A DNA stretch of 64,000 nucleotides from NCBI GenBank assembly GCA_040219085.1, contig JAVJTC010000031.1, positions 1 to 64,000 on the forward strand. The letters run 5' to 3'. The first letter of the stretch is position 1. Each line of letters begins with the position of its first letter. Source of the stretch: Acidimicrobiales bacterium. Its GTDB lineage: Bacteria; Actinomycetota; Acidimicrobiia; Acidimicrobiales; JAVJTC01. The notes beneath the pieces are model-generated. The model did no database searches. It was not told the origin of the DNA and saw nothing but the letters and a program-made list of their open reading frames with translations. Below are positions 60,358-64,000 of the stretch, piece after piece. Position numbers and translations under genes: made by a program.

Positions 60358-60782
60358 GTGCGCCCGGTCTCCGTGGCGTCCGAAGGCGCCATCTCCTGGA
60401 CCAGTTCGACCATCACGCCGTCGAAGGCCGACGGGTGGACGAAGGCGATCAACGTGTCGCCCCCGCCGCGGCGGGGCTCGTCGTCGATCACGCGTAGGCC
60501 CCGGTTCTTGAGATCGGCGAGGGCGGCTGCGACGTCGTCGACCTCGAGGGCGATGTGGTGCAGACCCGGCCCCCGCGATTCGATCGACCGGGCGACCACG
60601 CCCTCGCCGGTTGCCTCGAGGGTCTGCAGGTGGCAGTCGCCTACGGGCCACATGCGCTCGGTGAACCCCGGGCCGTCCTCGACGTGGTCGACCGCGAGGT
60701 CGCATGCCCCCTCGAGTATTCCAAGAAGCGGAGAGTCGCCGTCATGGGCCAGCGCCACGTGATGAATACGTCGAACCTTCAT
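60354..60782 (-). CDS. VOC-family protein, methylmalonyl-CoA epimerase-like
   Basis: The 142-residue protein has the four metal positions of methylmalonyl-CoA epimerase: His in RIHHVALAHD, Gln in HLQTLEATG, His in GLHHIALEVD and Glu in VMVELVQE. It could racemise a methylmalonyl-CoA-like thioester for the mutase encoded at 47604-49632, though other VOC enzymes share the ligands. GGGAGGATT precedes the ATG. It is divergent from the amidohydrolase paralogue B gene (93 bp) and converges with the ACMSD-like gene, stops overlapping by four bases. Confidence 0.8.
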   Translation of the reverse strand: MKVRRIHHVALAHDGDSPLLGILEGACDLAVDHVEDGPGFTERMWPVGDCHLQTLEATGEGVVARSIESRGPGLHHIALEVDDVAAALADLKNRGLRVIDDEPRRGGGDTLIAFVHPSAFDGVMVELVQEMAPSDATETGRT

Positions 60783-60874
60783 GGAATCCTCCCGATGCTC
60801 GGGGTCGAAGATACCGGTTCGCCCGACCCGGCCAGAACGACGGACGGAGACCCCGCCGGGGTGAGGAGGAAGCG

Positions 60875-62443
60875 ATGACACGGAGGACCCTGGTGATCGG
60901 CGACCCGGTCTTCGTCGGCGGGGCGACGGGCGTCCTCGACGACGGCGCTCTCGTGATCATGGATGACACCGTCGAGGAGGTGGGTCCGAGGGCCGTTCTC
61001 GAGACACACGGCCCGTTCGACGAGGTCATCGGGGGGCCCGACGTCGCTGTTCTTCCCGGCTTCGTGAACGCCCACTACCACACGGAGTGCTGGACGGCAC
61101 CCGGGCTCATCGACGAGATCTTCGAGCTCGGCAACCTCTACGTCGGTTCCAGCATGATCGAGACCGACCTCGAGGTGATCGAGCTCCTGGCGACCTACGG
61201 CCTGGTGCAGGCCCTCAAGGGCGGCCAGACGACGACCATCGACGCGTTCTACGGCCGGCCCTCGGTGCCGTTGCTCGGAGCCGAGGCCGTGATGACCGCG
61301 TACGACCGGGTCGGGATGCGTACGGCGCTCGCTCTGTCGCTGCGGGATCAGAACCGCTACGGGCACCGCAGCGACGACGAGATGCTCGCTGCGCTCCCAC
61401 CGGAGATCGCGGCGGAGGTCCGGGCGTCGCCGCTGGGCTATGCCTGGCCGATCGACGAGATGGTCGCGATCTTCCACGAGCTCCACGACCGCTGGGACGG
61501 ACGTGACGGTCGCTTCCGCGTCATTCTGGCGCCCGACTGGACTCCCGCCTGTTCTGACGAGCTCTATGTCAGGGCCCGGCGTCTCGCGGACGACTACGAC
61601 GTGCCACTCACCTCCCACGTCCTCGAGACCCGCGCCGAGCTGATGTGGAACCTCGACGTCTACGGAAAGCCCGGCGTGCGCCGACTCGCCGACCTCGGCG
61701 TGCTCGGTCCCGACGTCTCGTTCAGTCACTTCGTATGGGCCACGGACGAGGACATCGCCATCGCTGCGGACCACGGGGTGACAGCCGTGAACTGCATCGG
61801 ATCCAACATGCGGACCTCGGTCGGTCTGTGTCGGGTGCGCGACATCCTCGAGGCCGGGGGCCGGGTGGCCTTCGGCACCGACGGGGTGTCCGTCGGCGAC
61901 CGCGAGGACTTCCTCTCCGAGATCCGGGTGGCGACGATTCTGCAGCGTCAACCCGACCGGTTCGACGAGCACCGCATCGATTCCGAGATCGTTCTCGGTT
62001 CGGCGACGGCCGCCGGCGCGGCCGTGAGCGGATTCGGTTCGAAGCTGGGGACGCTCGAGCCCGGCTGCCTGGCGGACCTGGTGTGCGTCGACACGAGCCG
62101 CATCATGTTCCCGCGGACGCGTTATCCGCGGGAGCGCATTCTCGATGTCCTCGTGGACCGTGCTGACGCCGGCGACATCAGCCGTGTCATGGTCGCCGGG
62201 AAGGTCGTCGTCGCCGACGGTCGTGTCCTCACCATCGACGAGGACCAACTCGTGGAGCGGATCACCGACATCGAGGATCGGCTCTACCGGCCGACGTCGG
62301 AGGCTGTCCGCCGCAGCGAGCTCGCTGCCATGTTCAAGCCCCAGGTCGTCGAGATGTGCGAGGACTGGTACAGCCGGCCCATCACCCGGCCCGCCTCCAT
62401 CTTCAACACCCGGTCCGCGCCGGGGCCCGCGTCTTCGACGTGA
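60875..62443 (+). CDS. Long amidohydrolase paralogue B (about 520 residues)
   Basis: The 522-residue protein is a clear paralogue of 57789-59342: HxH in VNAHYHTECW, His in LTSHVLETRAE, His in SFSHFVWATDE, Asp in FGTDGVSVGDRED, plus LAPDWTPACSD and VQALKGGQTTTIDAFYGRP. It differs in the N-terminal region and C-terminal tail, suggesting another substrate of related shape. GGAGGAAGCG precedes the ATG. It overlaps TenA3 by GTGA, an unusual coupling of an amidohydrolase with a TenA protein that echoes YlmB-TenA chemistry in thiamine salvage. Confidence 0.83.
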   Translation: MTRRTLVIGDPVFVGGATGVLDDGALVIMDDTVEEVGPRAVLETHGPFDEVIGGPDVAVLPGFVNAHYHTECWTAPGLIDEIFELGNLYVGSSMIETDLEVIELLATYGLVQALKGGQTTTIDAFYGRPSVPLLGAEAVMTAYDRVGMRTALALSLRDQNRYGHRSDDEMLAALPPEIAAEVRASPLGYAWPIDEMVAIFHELHDRWDGRDGRFRVILAPDWTPACSDELYVRARRLADDYDVPLTSHVLETRAELMWNLDVYGKPGVRRLADLGVLGPDVSFSHFVWATDEDIAIAADHGVTAVNCIGSNMRTSVGLCRVRDILEAGGRVAFGTDGVSVGDREDFLSEIRVATILQRQPDRFDEHRIDSEIVLGSATAAGAAVSGFGSKLGTLEPGCLADLVCVDTSRIMFPRTRYPRERILDVLVDRADAGDISRVMVAGKVVVADGRVLTIDEDQLVERITDIEDRLYRPTSEAVRRSELAAMFKPQVVEMCEDWYSRPITRPASIFNTRSAPGPASST

Positions 62444-63054
62444 CGGCCTCGGACCTGCTCCGGTCGATCGGCGAGCCCGAGATCGTGCGCTGGCTCGACC
62501 ATCCCACGGTGACCGGGCTCGCCTCCGGTGAACTGCCGCGTGACGACTTCGTCGCCTGGGCCCGTCAGGACTGGATCTATCTGCACCACTACGTGCGGGT
62601 CTACGCGTCGCTCGCTGCCGTGGCCCCCGGACCGCTCGTGCCCGAGATCGTCGGGATGGCGCACAACCTCGCCGCGATCGAGCTGGGCCTGCTGCGGGAC
62701 CTCTCCGATGGGATGGGCTTCGTCATCGACGGAGCGGAGCCCGCCGCTGTCACGGCTGAGTACATGGAGTTCCTGTCCTCGAACATGGCGGACTTCGGCC
62801 TCGGTCTGGCGGCCGCGCTGCCCTGCCTGTGGGGGTACACGCGTCTGGGCCTGTTGCTCGGTGTCGACGATCTCAGCGACGACCACCCCTATGCGCCGTG
62901 GTTGAAGACGTACGGTGGTGACCCGCTGCGCGAGCGGGTGGGGCGACTCCTCATCCTGCTCGACGCGGCGACGCCGTCACCTCGTGAGGTGGAGCGACTC
63001 GTGCGGGAGGCCTTCGTTCTGGAGTGGCGGTTCTGGGACGTGCCGAGCCACTGA
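62440..63054 (+). CDS. TenA/thiaminase II family protein 3
   Basis: The 204-residue helical protein has TenA landmarks: Asp44 in ARQDWIYLHHY, Cys in AAALPCLWGYT and Glu in FVLEWRFWDVP near the C-terminus. The GTG start at 62440 overlaps the amidohydrolase stop by GTGA. With an amidohydrolase directly upstream, the pair looks like a deformylation or deamination step followed by C-N hydrolysis. It is the third TenA protein within 31 kb; the three are divergent in sequence, so they probably do not share one substrate. Confidence 0.83.
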   Translation: MTASDLLRSIGEPEIVRWLDHPTVTGLASGELPRDDFVAWARQDWIYLHHYVRVYASLAAVAPGPLVPEIVGMAHNLAAIELGLLRDLSDGMGFVIDGAEPAAVTAEYMEFLSSNMADFGLGLAAALPCLWGYTRLGLLLGVDDLSDDHPYAPWLKTYGGDPLRERVGRLLILLDAATPSPREVERLVREAFVLEWRFWDVPSH

Positions 63055-63133
63055 GCGGGTCCGGCGGGCCGCCCGCACCGGGAGCAGCCGGACGCGGTTA
63101 CGGTCATGGCACCAGACGGCGAGGAGCCCGACA

Positions 63134-64000
63134 TTGGGACGCGGCGACACTGACGGCGGTGACCTGCCGGTGGTGGAGGTCTTCGCCCGCGACGCCCGCC
63201 ACGCGCCCCCCGCGTCGAAGGGGTCGATCGTCCACGACCCGCCGAGGCGGCGCCTGGGGACTCGTGGGTGCATCGTCATCGCGACGCTGGCCATCGGTGT
63301 CTCGGTCGTCGTGGTCGGCTCGATGACGACCGGGGAGGGCCGCGACGCCGATCCCGTCGACGATGCGCAGGCCGGCGTCCGGGGAGCTGAGCCGCCTGAT
63401 CCGTTCGCTGCTGACGCCGTCTTCGACGGCGCCGCACGCCACACCGTCGGCGTGGTGGGCGAGACGTGTTGTGACCGCCCCGCTGTGGTCGTCAGGGGGT
63501 CGGACCCGTTGGGAGGGCACGCGCGAGCTGTCGCAGCGGATGTAGCCGGGATCCCGGGAGCCGCGGTGTTCGCGGGGCCAGGTGGGTCCCAACTCGTCGC
63601 GCTCGGTTCAGGGGGCGCAAGAGTCGTGGTGGCGGCCGAAGCGAGTCGGCCGTTCACCCCCGCCGAGCTCGCGACGCTGCGTGATCACGTGGCCGTCGCC
63701 GTGGACCAGACCGGTTCCGTGCGGCTTGTCGTGGACGCGCCTCTCGTCGCGAGGGTCGACGATGGTCCCGCTGCCGGCCCCCCGTCGTCCTTCTCCGTGG
63801 GGCGGACGACGCCGCTACGGACCGACCAGACCACGTTCGTCGCCGGCGGAGCCGACAGCGGAACCGTGGTGGCCATCGACCGGTGGACCGGCCGGCTCCT
63901 GTGGGCATCGACGGTGGGAAGCGCGGCCTTTCTCGACGGGGTGGTTGGTGACCTCGTCGTCGTCGCAGCCGGTCCGGGGCGTGTCGTGGGGCTCGACGTG
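63134..64000 (+). CDS. Membrane-anchored PQQ/beta-propeller-like protein, 3' cut by window edge
   Basis: A TTG at 63134, seven bases after GAGGAG, opens 289 codons without a stop to the edge. The protein has a cytoplasmic N-terminus of about 45 residues, one membrane helix (CIVIATLAIGVSVVVVG), then an extracytoplasmic domain that ends in a PQQ-type blade, VVAIDRWTGRLLWASTVG, and the start of another strand. PQQ-like repeats often act as binding scaffolds and do not need the cofactor. ATG 63106 is out of frame. No link to the upstream genes is visible. Confidence 0.7.
   Translation, partial: MGRGDTDGGDLPVVEVFARDARHAPPASKGSIVHDPPRRRLGTRGCIVIATLAIGVSVVVVGSMTTGEGRDADPVDDAQAGVRGAEPPDPFAADAVFDGAARHTVGVVGETCCDRPAVVVRGSDPLGGHARAVAADVAGIPGAAVFAGPGGSQLVALGSGGARVVVAAEASRPFTPAELATLRDHVAVAVDQTGSVRLVVDAPLVARVDDGPAAGPPSSFSVGRTTPLRTDQTTFVAGGADSGTVVAIDRWTGRLLWASTVGSAAFLDGVVGDLVVVAAGPGRVVGLDV

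Overview
The window is GC-rich throughout. It has many GTG starts, ATGA/GTGA stop-start overlaps and dense operons. Mycobacteria/Acidimicrobiia-style genes (LLM flavin oxidoreductase, ferritin-like diiron proteins, family III CoA transferase, MDR dehydrogenases) suggest a free-living aerobic actinobacterium, possibly of the Acidimicrobiia; that placement is inference. No rRNA, tRNA, CRISPR array, phage or replication origin was seen. The only mobile-element trace is an IS630-type transposase N-terminus cut by the left edge.

Left third (1-31 kb), mixed housekeeping and regulation: a DUF1905 protein; a winged-helix/ATPase regulator divergent from a PhyH dioxygenase and homocysteine S-methyltransferase pair; a GAF-GGDEF-EAL-GAF cyclic-di-GMP protein; an OmpR-type two-component system divergent from an exported acidic protein, a membrane protein, ApbE and a ferric-reductase-like cytochrome; a TauE/SafE remnant; a MacB-like ABC exporter divergent from a NarL-type two-component system; a PRMT-like methyltransferase; a beta-CASP nuclease; a flavodoxin-like protein; two orphan NuoF-like proteins around a class II fumarase; a TetR/MDR-dehydrogenase pair and a MarR/EamA pair with visible palindromic operators; and a STAS protein.

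Right half (31-63 kb), one large catabolic region: three TenA (thiaminase II-like) proteins, a PF01910 thiamine-binding protein, a ThiY/NMT1-type binding protein with its permease and a distant ATPase, four hydrolases of the amidohydrolase/creatininase folds, two ALDHs, two zinc alcohol dehydrogenases, an acyl-CoA ligase, a CoA transferase, a two-subunit methylmalonyl-CoA-mutase-like enzyme, an epimerase-like VOC protein, an M29/NicX-like protein, two M20 proteins and an LLM flavoenzyme. Two operons each carry a canonical ferritin-like diiron protein paired with a sister that has lost its iron-binding histidines.

Six promoter regions in this half carry the same palindromic element (TRAGATCTNAGAT; four exact, two degenerate). 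One lies in front of a FadR-type GntR gene at 42481. I infer a GntR-controlled regulon for import and oxidative breakdown of thiamine fragments or a related N-heterocycle, with carbon leaving as acyl-CoA. The individual families are well supported; substrate and pathway order are not established. The right edge opens into a membrane-anchored PQQ-repeat-like protein that runs out of the window.
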